Part shown: positions 23,659 through 49,972 of the stretch, one piece after another
Layout: the number at the start of each line of letters is the position of its first letter
Numbering within the stretch: the first letter of the stretch is position 1
Assembly: GCA_963170055.1 (NCBI GenBank)
Contig: CAUJGJ010000030.1
Location: 2,965,337-3,029,336 of the forward strand
From: Halisarca cf. caerulea
Taxonomy: Eukaryota; Porifera; Demospongiae; Chondrillida; Halisarcidae
DNA length: 64,000 bases
Direction of reading: 5' to 3'
Translations under genes and position numbers: made by a program
Notes under the pieces: generated by a model
Told to the model about the DNA's origin: nothing
The model's database searches: none
What the model saw: the letters and a program-made list of their open reading frames with translations, nothing else

Positions 23659-24236
23659 CACATGAACATACGCATCAGAACATTTGAACCTGTTATCACA
23701 CAAAGTGCAGTCTCAGCTGCACTCTACTGAACACATGCAGCAAAACAAATCAGAATGTACACTTACAGGCTATGCTTGTGTACTCACTGCCGCATAAAGC
23801 ACTCCCTTCACCATGTTGTACTAATGATCGGATGTTGCCATTTTCACTTGCAATTATTTTAAAATTATCAATTTTCCATTATTCAGAATGTAAGCATCAA
23901 TCAATGTATCAGTTTCTGTCCTGTACATTCGTTCTTGTGCACACACATAGTATGCATGAGAGCTCGCCTGTGCACGTAGCTTGTGTCAACGACTTCGACA
24001 CAGTTCATTGTTCAGACATAATGCCTCCGTAGCACACAGATACATATTTAATTACCCACACCATAGGCAATAGTGATTACATTATTACTGCATGTAACTG
24101 TATATAATGTGTATTAATTTGCTATCATACAAGTAAAAAGACACACAGTTAAGCACTATTATCTTACACCACACATATGAGATTAGGATCTGTAACAGAA
24201 AGAACAAACAAAATGCAACCACATTCACCCAACACA

Positions 24237-27235
24237 CTATATGTGAGATATCGGGTTTTCGTCGGCAGAAGGTCCATATCTTGAGTAGTCCCCACTGCTA
24301 AATGGTTCTGTACTTCCGCCTGTGCTGTCGTCTTCCCCTGACAAGGAGCTCTTGGGTGGGCTGTGAAGGGGGAAACTGTCTGGACCAGGTCTACGATTCG
24401 AGGCACCACCTCTGTTTCCATAGTTCTTGACGTGTTGCCGTGGGGACTCTTCACTCTTTGCTTTATGCAACTGTTCACGTCGACTACGTGCTGACTCCTC
24501 CCACTGAGGGCTAGGATTGCCCATTGATTCATACGTATTCTCTTCACCAGATGTTGATGGCTGTTGCAGGGCAGAGTATGGTGATTCAAGTGCTGTACTG
24601 TGGATGTTTAGAGCCTGATAATGCAGTGAAGGGTCAAGTTTACGTCTTGGTGCTGGTACTGGTGGCCTGGGTGACGTCGAGCTCAGCACCTTTAGCTGCT
24701 GGGCCTGTTTGCCACTTGGAACATTCTCCTGTGAATACATAGGAACTATGTTAACCTCTGGTGATTCAACCCTCACTGATGGTTGCGTTGGGTACATGTT
24801 AACAATTCCTCCACTGTCTTCTCGAGTTCTCTCTTGCATGGAGCTACTGGGGACCTGTATTCGAGGTGATTTCCCCGGCTGATGTGTACGGAATTGACGG
24901 TCTTGTACTGCCAGTGGTGGTGGCAGGCTATCATCACTGCCGGACAAACTCAACCCCTGCATACTACGGTTAATATCATCAACTGAAGAATAGGTGTGCT
25001 CCACATTCATCGATCCTTGTCTATCATAAGAACGTTGTTGCATATCAGTTTGCTTCGTATCAGTCGAGTAATGTTGTATGTTACCAGACCCATGTGTATC
25101 ATGGGGATAAGGCTGCATGAATGCAGCAGGACAACTCCCCTTCCTTTGATCCCGAGAAGCAGACAAATGGCTAAGGTGACAATTCCTTTGGGGAAGATCA
25201 CCTTGGTGATATGACGGACCACTTACATACTGAGGAACTCCAGCTGTGTTGGTGAACGGATCTTGACCGTGAGTTGTTAGCGGCTCCATTGACCGAGGAA
25301 CTGGTTGCTTATTGGGATAGAGTTTAGGAAGGTGACCCAAGGACTGCATACCAGGCAAGTGGTGTTCCATGTCTACATCACAATTTGGACTGTATGGATG
25401 AGACCGCTCAACTCCATATAGTTCACCTGTCCCATGTCTGCCACCATAAGATGTAGACCCACCTCTATCACTGTGTGAAGGGACAGTCCCACCTCTACCA
25501 TAAAATGTGGGCCCACCTCTGTCACTGTGCGAAGGGACAGTCCCACCTCTGTCACTGTGTGAAGGGGCAGTCCCTCCTCTGTCACTGTATGAATGAGTAG
25601 TCACACCTCTGTCACTGTGCGAAGGGACAGTCCCTCCTCTGTCACTGTATGAATGAGTAGTTCCACCTCTGTCACTGTGTGAAGGGACAGTCCCTCCTCT
25701 GTCACTGTGTGAAGGGACAGTCCCTCCTCTATCACCGTATGAATGAGTAGTCCCACCTCTGTCACTGTGCGAAGGGACAGTCCCGCTTCTGCCACTGTGT
25801 AAAGGGGCAGTCCCACTACTGTCACCATGAGTAGCACGTTCTTGTCCAAAACTCCCTCCACCTACAATGAGCATGGCAGTCTTGAATGCAGTATAAAAAG
25901 CTGATGAAAGACTATATGTCTTTCCCCATTCTTTGAGCCTTTGACTTTCTTCCAAGAGCATGTCTAGCACTTCTGCTATAGCCACAATCTCCACAACAAC
26001 CTTTCCTAATTCACGTGCAGACTTCCCTTTGTAGTGAAACTCGTTACTATTTGGCTGCCTCTCATATCCCATAGCAACCAGAAAATCCTCCCCTCCTGTA
26101 CACTTCTTCTTGACATTGTATACAAAGTATGGAGAAGTGAGCTTTGGAAAGAGAGAAGAAGCAAATGACACGTGAACAACGTAGACTGCAGTATAGCACA
26201 TGTACGTATAATACCACATGTACACGCACACTACACTGCATGTACAGCATTCAGTACACCGCACAGTACATGTACAGGACCCAGTACACTGCACAGTACA
26301 CGTTTAGGACACACAGCACAGTACACGTGTAGGACACACAGCACAGTACACGTGTAGGACACACAGCACAGTACACGTGTAGGACACACAGCACAGTACA
26401 CGTGTAGGACACACAGCACAGTACACGTGTAGGACACACAGCACAGTACACGTGTAGGACACACCACACAGTTCAGCAACATGCTGAAGCCAGCTCAACG
26501 TTTCTTTCAGGATGGTGATCAAGTGGGGGCAACATATTATAGCAAAGTATAGTGATGTAATGGGGTTGGAGGTGGGGGGGGGCAGATATGCATTAGGTAT
26601 GTGGAATTTTATTGGTGACTATACTAGGGTAAGGGGTATGCTCCCCCAGGGAAATTTTTAGTTTTTAAGCCGCATAAGGTGGTATCAGAGGCCGTTTTAG
26701 GCCACTTGAAGCAGTTTCTGAATACAGTACACAGGTCAGTCTGTTGTAACTGTACAATACTCGGACACAGAGTTCCCATAATCCCCCCTGACTGGTCATG
26801 CCCGGATCCATGCATGGAGAGTGCAAGTTACGCATCCCTATAAGGTTTGGCTGTCGGCTGCTTTGTCGAGACGTTTGGCGCGTGATCGCGCCGTCCTTAT
26901 CATCGGCTCACCTTGATTCGGTGATAAACTTTGTGATTTGGACTGGAGATGAGATTTAATCCATATTTGGTCAACGCCTTCAGTCCATGCTGCCAGCGAC
27001 CGATTTTATCTGGAAGTTGGTCATCGTTCCTCGTTTCTTCGTCGGTGCAATTCATCTCAAGGAATCTGTTCAGCTTTCTGTAATAATCTCGGAAAAGGGA
27101 AGCTTCATTTCTCTTGTCGTCTTCGCACAAGTACCTAATGTTTTGAGATATTTCTTTCGAGACTTCTAGATCAGTGGAGTTTGGTTCAATTGAACGCACA
27201 AGTTCTTCGACAACTCTATCCCAGTGAACGGCCAT
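24237..27235 (-). CDS. SPATA2-like PUB-domain protein with decapeptide repeats
   Basis: Two exons (27235-26912 and 26141-24237), 2229 nt, 742 aa. The N-terminal 200 residues resemble the PUB domain region of SPATA2: helical segment WQHGLKALTKYGLNL, then YHRIKLTSPYFVYNVKKKC, GGEDFLVAMGYER, and a helix ending YSLSSAFYTAF. In vertebrates SPATA2 uses this domain to bridge the deubiquitinase CYLD to the LUBAC subunit HOIP in TNF/NF-kB signalling. The rest is low complexity: about 15 imperfect decapeptides (RGGTVPSHSD and GGTTHSYSD types; 30-bp DNA period, 25430-25800), then a Ser/Pro/Gln-rich region with an SH3-ligand-like PRPPVPAPRRK, ending near ENPISHI. The zinc-finger C-terminus of vertebrate SPATA2 was not seen. 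Assignment rests on pattern, not alignment; another PUB family is possible. Confidence 0.7.
26275..26470. repeat. 25-bp minisatellite, SPATA2-like intron
   Basis: About eight near-perfect copies of a 25-bp unit with the core CAGCACAGTACACGTGTAGG. Confidence 0.94.
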
Positions 27236-27644
27236 GGTCCTCTGTTCTGGTTTCAGTTCCCATTATTCAGGAAAATGGCTGATGTCCCCCATCGTGTATA
27301 TATAGGCTCGTTCCCAGCCCCACTTCCGCCCGCGTGCGTGAGTCGTTATGCGAGAATGAGGCTAGGTACGAGGCCGCCACCCAATCATACATTGTTGTAC
27401 AGTTCAGTTCAGTTCATGTTAGTACAAACACATGTACACTAGCATGGAAGCGAATTGAGAAGCCCAAAACGATACTTATCGTTAGCACTAAAACTTACTC
27501 TAATTACAGAACATAAACCACACTACTACTGTCTTAGCTTCGGTCACTCATAAGCAAAGAAGCTCTATCTAAACACACTGAACAGTCCAGGCAACAATGA
27601 TATTCACATAGTGACATGTCATGCTAAATCTACAAAGAGTTTCT
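27236..27644. other. Spacer between SPATA2-like start and UBE2V stop
   Basis: 409 bp holding the presumed SPATA2-like promoter and the UBE2V 3'UTR. No TATA-like box, ORF or repeat was recognised. Confidence 0.5.
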
Positions 27645-27782
27645 CTAGTACACTGTTCCTTCAGGTGGCTGCGGTAGTTTGCAATTCTCCTTCATTTGCA
27701 TTACTCTGAACAGACAATGGGTATTAGAAAGCACGTAAGGGTACTTGTGCGTGTGTGTGTGTGCGTGTGTGTGGTGTGTGGT

Positions 27783-27850
<68 letters not shown>

Positions 27851-27868
27851 ATGTGTGTGCATGTGTGT

Positions 27869-27933
<65 letters not shown>

Positions 27934-27947
27934 ATGTGTGTGGTGTG

Positions 27948-27980
<33 letters not shown>

Positions 27981-28765
27981 ACGTATGTGTGTGTATGTGG
28001 GTGGGTATGTGGGCATGTACTTCCTCTTGTGAAACAAAACACAACAACCTGCCAAAACTCACTTCTTTATGTTCAGTAGAAGTGAGTGAATATTGTAGGA
28101 CCTCTGCCATTTGGCCAGAACTTCAAAATTACTAATATTAATCTGAAAGAAAAAACAACATATGCTAAAGTCAATGCAGAACCAAGCATACACATAGTGG
28201 CCATGTAGGAATGTAGTCTCCTGCAACCTGGTCCTCCAACATCAGATATGTACGTACAATGATTGCTTCACGATGTGTGCACAACCACATACGCAATTCA
28301 CCTAATACAAGCACTTTACCTAATACAAACACTCCACCTAATACAAGCACTTCACCTAATACAAGCACTTCACCTAATACAAGCACTTCACCTGATACAA
28401 ACACTTCACCTAATACAAGCACTCCACCTAATACAAGCACTTCACCTAATACAAGCACTTCACCTAATACAAGCACTTCACCTAATACAAGCACTTCACC
28501 TAATACAAGCACTTCACCTAATACAAGCACTTCACCTGATACAAACACTTCACCTAATACAAGCACTCCACCTAATACAAGCACTTCACCTAATACAAGC
28601 ACTTCACCTAATACAAGCACTTCACCTAATACAAGCACTTCACCTAATACAAGCACTTCACCTAATACAAGCACTTTATTGAGTTTTATCCAGTGTATGT
28701 GTGTGTGTGCATGTACGCGTGTGGGTGTACGCACATGCGTGTATGCATGTGTGTGCAAGTGCATA

Positions 28766-28799
<34 letters not shown>

Positions 28800-30527
28800 C
28801 GTGCGTGTGTGTGTGTGTGTGTGTGCATGCTTGTGTAAGTGTGTGGGTGTGGGTGGTTATACCTAGAGCAGAAAGGTGGATTCTAATCAAATAGAGCAAG
28901 TTCTTGTTGTGGTGCAAGAATCCTACATATGTCGTGGTGCAAGAATCCCGTATTATGGTTGCAAATGTTGTACCATAGACAAGAGAAAGTGTCAGTAAGG
29001 TTAATCAACATTAATTTCTAAATCCCATACACCTACAGACAAACTTGTCATCGAACTCACTTCTCCATGGGACCCTATTCCGTTCATGTTGATACGTGTG
29101 ATAAAGCGAATTGAGGGAGCTTTATCGGGATAAGACTCTCCACATGTGATCCTGAGGCTGTACAGTCTGCCCTCATAGTTGGTCTGGACATGGGACAATC
29201 ACTAGATAACTGCCACACACCACACACTCCTGCAATCACTACACACACACACACTCCTGCAACCACTACACACACACTCCTGCAATCACTACACACACAC
29301 ACTCCTGCAACCACTACACACACACTCCTGCAATCACTACACACACACACTCCTGCAACCACTACACACATACTCTACCACACAATCACTGTCACCACTT
29401 CCCCACAATCCTTCCTCACTCCCCACTCTCCCCCTCTCACCACCCGCTCACTCTCCTCATCTCCATTCTCCCTGCTCACCACCCACTCTTCCTTTCACCT
29501 CCATTCTCCCCCTCCCCCCACTCTCCTCTCCCCCCTCATCACCACTCTCATCTTCCCTACTTCTCCCCTCACCCCCAACTCTCTCCCTCACCCCCACTCT
29601 CCTCTCCCCCTCATTCCCACTCTCCCCCTCACCCCAACTCTCCCCTCACCCCCACTCTCCTCTCCCTCTCATTCCCACTCCCCTCCTCTCCCCCTCACCC
29701 CCACTCTCCTCTCCCCCTCACCCCCACTCTCCTCTCCCCCTCATTCCCACTCCCCTCCTCTCCCCCTCACCCCAACTCTCCCCTCACCCCACTCTCTTCC
29801 TCACCCCCACTCTCCCCCTCACCCCCAACTCTCCCCTCGCCTAGTCTGACGTAGCCAGACCCATGCTCGCCGTGACTGAGGTGACGTCAGTCACGGCGAG
29901 CATGGGTCTGGCTACGTCAGACTACCCTCGCCCCACTCTCTTCCTCACCCCCATTCTCCCCCTCACCCCACTCTCCTCTTTACCCCCACTCTCCCCCTCA
30001 CCCCCCACCCCCACTCTCCCCTCACCCTAGGTGGTCCAATGATAGTTGCATTCCAGTTGGTCAAGGTCATGTCATCATCCTTCTCCAACCCCCAGCTGAT
30101 GGTCCCGTCTCCCGTTCCTTTCTGACCGTTCTCCAACTCCTCCAGGAGGCGGAAGTTTCTAGGAACTACAACCAAGGACGAACAAAGTACTCGCTGTACC
30201 GACAGATATTACATCACATCGAGCACCATTCATCGCCGAGGCTACCACCTGCTGAACCATTCATATCGCTACAAGTGTAGAGACAATTATCAGGCCTACA
30301 ACTTCGCCCAATCCAACCACTTGCACCAAAAAAATGGAATGGACTCGAATGACCAGCATTGCAGGGACATAGAAGGCTGAATTTTGCAGTAATTTCAAAT
30401 GTTTAAGGATTTAAATTGAGTTAACCGAACACTACGCAGATTTAACTTCCCCGATAACGATTTAATCCACCTAGAAGAGTCTACGATAGCTAAGCTCACC
30501 GACACAATTCTGAACATTGGACGCCAT
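27645..30527 (-). CDS. UBE2V2: Ubiquitin-conjugating enzyme variant (UBE2V/MMS2)
   Basis: Catalytically inactive E2 variant that pairs with UBC13 (UBE2N) to build Lys63-linked ubiquitin chains. Five exons: 30527-30500, 30165-30026, 29183-29061, 28142-28063 and 27705-27645, total 432 nt, 143 aa (human UBE2V2 145 aa). Conserved blocks: [76 protein letters not shown] and the C-terminal [11 protein letters not shown]. As expected for a UEV there is no catalytic Cys (no HPN...C element). Start at MASNVQNCV, split by an intron after nine codons plus one base. It lies 409 bp upstream of the SPATA2-like start codon, same strand. UBE2V1 and UBE2V2 cannot be separated in such a lineage. Confidence 0.96.
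27748..27990. repeat. Compound (GT)n array, UBE2V intron
   Basis: About 240 bp of GT with recurring GTGTGCATGTGTGTGG interruptions, evidence of block duplication. Confidence 0.95.
28296..28672. repeat. 18-bp minisatellite, UBE2V intron
   Basis: About 21 copies of CACCTAATACAAGCACTT; a block of roughly nine units including a GATACAAACACTT variant is itself duplicated. A GT tract follows at 28695-28850. Confidence 0.95.
29219..29370. repeat. CACACACTCCTGCAA(T/C)CACTA tandem repeat, UBE2V intron
   Basis: About six to seven copies alternating CAATCACTA and CAACCACTA versions, a two-unit higher-order period. Confidence 0.9.
29390..30025. repeat. Polypyrimidine CT/CCCC-rich tract, UBE2V intron
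   Basis: About 630 bp of CTCCCCCTCACCCCCACTCT-type sequence on plus, purine- and G-rich on the transcribed (coding) strand. It runs up to the donor at 30026 and is interrupted by the fold-back element at 29842-29924. Confidence 0.92.
29842..29924. mobile_element. Fold-back element with TAGTCT/AGACTA ends, 8-bp TSD (copy 2)
   Basis: Perfect 38-bp inverted repeats (29842-29879, 29887-29924; left end TAGTCTGACGTAGCCAGACC) around a 7-bp loop. Flanked by direct repeats CCCTCGCC at 29834-29841 and 29925-29932. Confidence 0.9.
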
Positions 30528-31505
30528 TTTCCTCCAGATAGCCAAGCTGATGTTTGGGTAGCATTACGTAATGGCGCATACATGCCCCCTGGTGATGTGA
30601 GAGGTTCTATGGATATACCTGCAGCTGTGCTATACAAGGACCACTGGACTAGAGCAGCCTCCTAGTCCAAATCTCAGTATATCTAGTGTATACACATTCA
30701 GCTGTCATGCTTCACCCATGCATGTGTCCAAGACTTCTTGTTATTATATATCTTGAGCATAACCTCCCATATCATGCTGAGTTCAAAGTTTATATACGGG
30801 AATCAAGTCGAGAGGAACCTCTCTAACGGCTGCTTTGGGAACTGGAAAACAGTTTGTTATACAGAGGTTTACACTATTCAGAGGTTATTTTACATGTACA
30901 GCAATCTGTCTGTACCCACAAAAGCAGTCTGTTATAGAGAGGTTTCCACTATTAGGCCTAGGGGAGTTTGTTGTAAGAGGTCCCACTGGATATGGGCCAT
31001 TCGTCCATGATCAAAGGGTGAATATGTGGTAGAGCATAGAGACAAACACAGCTGCCCGCATGTCCCTCTAGTCACTGTATACAATTGCCAAATGAAGCAA
31101 AAAACTCTTTGATGTTGTCAATGTCAATGTAGTGCACTCGAATGCCAATTTTACATTCCCAGCAACATAGGTCTATGGTTGAGCCACTATGCCATCATAG
31201 ACAATCCAACACAGTTTAGAGTGATTGAGTGTGAGAGGTTTAGAGCATCTATGCTCCCAGGTACATTGGCAAACTGAGGGTCTATTCACATGCAATGGTC
31301 ACTCAACCCCACATGTCCAAGAACTGCCATGATAGGAAGGGAAGAGCTCCTCATGTACACGTGACGCAGAATAGAAGCAAGAATCTGTAATTGCTGACAA
31401 ACAGGACAATACAGAAAATGGTGACTTTTTGACAATGGTTTGACTGTACAAGAAGGCAAGGGGCAAGGATGGGAAGTTAGTTTGTGTGTGTGTGTGTGTG
31501 TGTGT
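30528..31505. other. Spacer between UBE2V start and DHX38 stop
   Basis: Holds the UBE2V promoter side and DHX38 3'UTR. No gene was recognised. A short imperfect repeat of CAGTCTGTTATA-CAGAGGTT type occurs near 30850 and 30920. A GT microsatellite (31483-31504) directly precedes the DHX38 stop codon. Confidence 0.5.
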
Positions 31506-43505
<12,000 letters not shown>

Positions 43506-43733
43506 AACATCAAAACGCGCTCAAACGCGAGCACAACGTGATGGCAAAAACATTGCGGGATATTTATATGTAATACAATTCTATTTATTCTACATTTTCT
43601 TATATTGAAGTATTAGTATTGTGATAATATTGTTTACACATGGTATTTATGTATTGTTATTTTATTACTGCAAACGGGACAGAACAAAGGCGTGAACCTC
43701 GGCGTGGACGTAGTTATTTTAGAAAGCCTTGAA
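43506..43733. promoter_or_regulatory. Divergent promoter region, DHX38 (-) / tail-anchored protein (+)
   Basis: Start codons on opposite strands are only 228 bp apart, so the two genes very probably share a bidirectional promoter. The interval is AT-rich (43555-43672) with no recognisable TATA box position. Confidence 0.65.
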
Positions 43734-46708
<2,975 letters not shown>

Positions 46709-47875
46709 CTCACGCATCACATGACAACCATGTGATATGGTACTATACATCAGAACATAGATCACTTTTTACCAAGTCTTGCCTAAGCTATGTAAAGCGT
46801 TGTGTGTTTCTTCCTGTTTGTAGTCTTTAGAGGGTTTTGAAAGTATTTTTACCGTCTTATTTTTACATAGCCATGTCATCCCTCAGAGTGTATCCTTCTC
46901 TCATCAGGTGAAACTATCCCTATTCATGTAAAGACACTGCAGTTTATATTCCAATTTTTATAGTTTAGTCACAAGTGGTATTTCCGTTTCACCTGTACAG
47001 CTGTTAACTTTGGATGAGTTGGTTGTAGCATTTATTTTCTGATAATTATTATTGTCCATATACATAACATACGTATGTACATATGTGTGTATGTACGTAC
47101 GTACGTATGTGTGCATGTACATATGTACGTACGTACGTACGTATGTACATGCACATGCAAAATCCTAGCTAGCCGCAAAGATTAGTTCAAAAGTAGTACC
47201 ACTAAAGACATAATATACTGTGTTGATGTGGCAGACTTGCTATATACAATATCAATGGGGAATTTCTGTTGGGTGATATATCATATATACGTACACTTTG
47301 CAAATGATTGTATTGTGCGAAGTTTTACCCAGGGGTTGCAGTGAGAATCGTAGAGTGCCTATGTGGAACGTTTCAATCTGTGAATTAGTGAGAAATTAAT
47401 GCTATGTAGACTGGGAAGCTACTCACTATCCTTACATATGTGTATTCCTTGCTTAATTCCAAGACACATCATCTCTTGGACCAGGTCAGTGGTTTGTTTG
47501 AAGGATGTCATGTGACTATCAGGTGTTGGTCATATGTGTATCATGTGATCTGTCATGTGTGTGTCATGCATGTGATGCATGCTACTATATGAAGTTGCCA
47601 TACATGTGTCTCACATATACGTACACTGCATGTGTTTTGAGGTATCATGTGATGCATGTACTGCATGCGTGTCTTTGCTAAACAAGAAGTAAGCACCTCG
47701 AAGTCCTCACAGAGTGTGGAATGCATAGCATGTAACACAGTTTATCCATAAACACACATTTCACACAAAAATAAATACTGAAATACAAAAATATATACAA
47801 GAACTGTACACTCGATATATACAAAAATATACAAGTCTTAGAATTGATGAGAAAATAATGAATTAATGAAATATA
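46709..47875. other. Convergent spacer between tail-anchored gene and actin-like gene
   Basis: Probably 3'UTRs of both genes. Contains an ACGT/ATGTAC-rich tract at 47060-47155 and a region of ATGTGATGCATG repeats (47560-47670). No ORF or RNA gene was recognised. Confidence 0.5.
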
Positions 47876-49160
47876 CTATGGAAATTTTGAATGTACAATT
47901 TGTGGACCAAATTCTTCGTAATCTTCCTTCAAAAGGGAGAGGTCTTTAAAACTGGAGAGAGCAGAGAGGAGTGCAGCACCGTTCCAAGTGCTCAGCAGTC
48001 CACCCGGGGCCAGGGACAAACTCACATCCAAGTTGAGGGGGGAAGGCAAGAGGGCCTTAAGTTCTTCAAGAAACCTCTCCTTCATTCCATGGAACAAGGT
48101 ATTTCCTCCAGCAAGGACTACCTTGGCACAAATCTCCCTTCGATCTCCTTGGGTTGTCTCTCTGCATTGAGTGATGGTTTTGCACGTGTTCACAGCAAGG
48201 TCCAGACCTTGGTGAAAAGTGTGTGTAGGTTCTGTGGCATCTTCAAATGGTTGGAATAGAAGCTCTGTCACAGAAGAATATTCCGGGCCCATTTTTAACT
48301 CCTTCCCATCTGGAAGCTGGAAGGGCTGCATTTTATCGGCAAACCCAGATATATTATTCTCCTTGGAAACCACAGAGCAGAATGAATGTTTAATCTGATC
48401 AACCAGTGTGGAGTGACAGAAGTCCTCCATGGACCACTTCTTCACCAGCTCAGCATCGGCTCCGTGTTGGATCTTCTGAAGGAGGTACTGTGATATGTCC
48501 ACACCTCCAGCACACACTGTTGTGAGTGCATGATTCAGCTGATGTCCCTCGTGTACTGGGACAACATGTGAGATGGAGTATCCAGAGCTGCACACAACAC
48601 CACTGGTACATCCTGCGTTGTACAGCTGAAATATGGGCTGCTTCCCAAGGTAGGCGGATGGAACATGGAGGGACTCAAATGCCATCTCTATTATCTTCTC
48701 TCGGCTTCCTTTTCCAGAGAGTGCATCTTCACAGATCAATAATCCACAATCCTCTGGCTTGACACGCATAGCATCATACCCGTAACGGAGGACCTACAAT
48801 CCGACAGACGTAAATTTACTTGTGATACGCTTCTCAGAATATCACCACAGAAAACGTACAGGGATATCTATTCTAATGCAGATTTCCTATATACGCCTAT
48901 GATTTTGCACACAAACAGACAATAACCTGTTCATAGAGATCCCAATTTGTCACAAAACCGAACTCGATTGGCCGAGAAAAGTTCCACGAGCTGTTCTTGC
49001 CTACTTCCGCTAGAAGGGTGTCCCCGGTAACTGCCTCTACCTTGTCTTTAAAGCTGCCCACTCCACTGGGAAACGACTTGTTCACATGCCTTCCCTCTTC
49101 GTCGACGTAGCCAACTCGAACGCTCTGAGATCCGAAATCGACCACGAACGTCGTCTCCAT
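47876..49160 (-). CDS. Divergent actin-like (actin-related) protein
   Basis: Two exons (49160-48927 and 48793-47876), 1152 nt, 383 aa, close to actin's 375. The first nucleotide-binding loop is present in altered form (VVDFGSQSVRVGY against actin DNGSGMCKAGF). Then come FVTNWDLYEQ (actin TNWDDMEKIW), IFQLYNAGCTSGVV, SGYSISHVVPVHEGHQL (second phosphate loop), LAGGNTLFHGMKERFLEEL (adenosine motif), and a C-terminus EFGPQIVHSK aligned with actin ESGPSIVHRK. Gln137 and His161 equivalents appear kept, but the two Asp of the second phosphate loop (actin D154 and D157) read as Ser and Tyr by eye alignment, suggesting weak or no ATP hydrolysis. I cannot assign it to a numbered ARP class. Its start codon lies only about 45 bp from the edge of the duplicated receptor block. 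Confidence 0.88.
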
Positions 49161-49972
49161 GGGGGAATTCCCTGCCTGACGTAATTTGTCGCGTCCTAAT
49201 AATATATACTGCTGTCACTGTACATGCATAGATGAGAGGTGGTCCTCACACCAAGATACACTTAGTCTAGATTCACTGAGGTGGCCTATAGACAGTTTAT
49301 ACTGGTCACTATGTATAGTGAGTTGGTTGTGTGTACCATGTACACAAGCTTATAAGACTGTAGGTGTTTACAGTGCACTTGGAGCTTATTTGGCAGGGCA
49401 GTATCAATCATATTTTGTGGACGTAGCCAGACCCTACTCACTGCACAAGAAAGCTCGTTTAATTTCCCCGGTGCAGCCCCGGGAATGGCCGAGCAAGTTT
49501 GGGTCTGAACTACGCCATCATACAGTTGGCACAAACTACTTGATTCCTCAAGTTTCAAGTAAATCCAGAAATTTCCTCAATTTGGTACAGAATGATAATA
49601 ATTAAATTGGATTACATATGTATCACTAGGTAGCCTGTGCTACACGCAAGGGAGAAGACCACTATTAACACTATACACTCAGTGCAAATTCTGCTTACAT
49701 TCATTGACAAAAATAATTTGATTTATCAAAACACAATCAGGTGAATAATATAGTGAAATACATGCACAAAGCTAAATACCACACAAAAACAAACAGCCAA
49801 TAGTCGCAATGTCAATTAACCAAGTTTAATGAGTGACACCATGCATATTATCTTGGATAAATCGAATGAGTCTATAAGATTTAATTACACCTATTTGCCC
49901 ATGAACAATACATAGTGGACTGCAATCAAAGTTCAGTAAAAAAATATTTCTTGAGTAATAACATTGAATAGT
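49161..49972. other. 3' flank of receptor copy A and promoter side of the actin-like gene
   Basis: From about 49205 onward it matches the 3' flanks of copies B (55510-56190) and C (61625-62480). It also contains an inverted pair, GACGTAGCCAGACCC (49420) and GGGTCTGAACTACGCC (49500), resembling the fold-back family but with no clear target-site duplication. No ORF of note. Confidence 0.5.

Noticed and set aside
28171..28917. ORF with repeating LVLGEVL / NTSTSP
   Set aside because: 18-bp intronic minisatellite inside UBE2V; period divisible by three keeps the frames open.
49411..49510. Further member of the TAGTCT fold-back family in receptor copy A 3' flank
   Set aside because: It has a similar GACGTAGCCAGACCC arm but lacks the TAGTCT/AGACTA ends and shows no target-site duplication.
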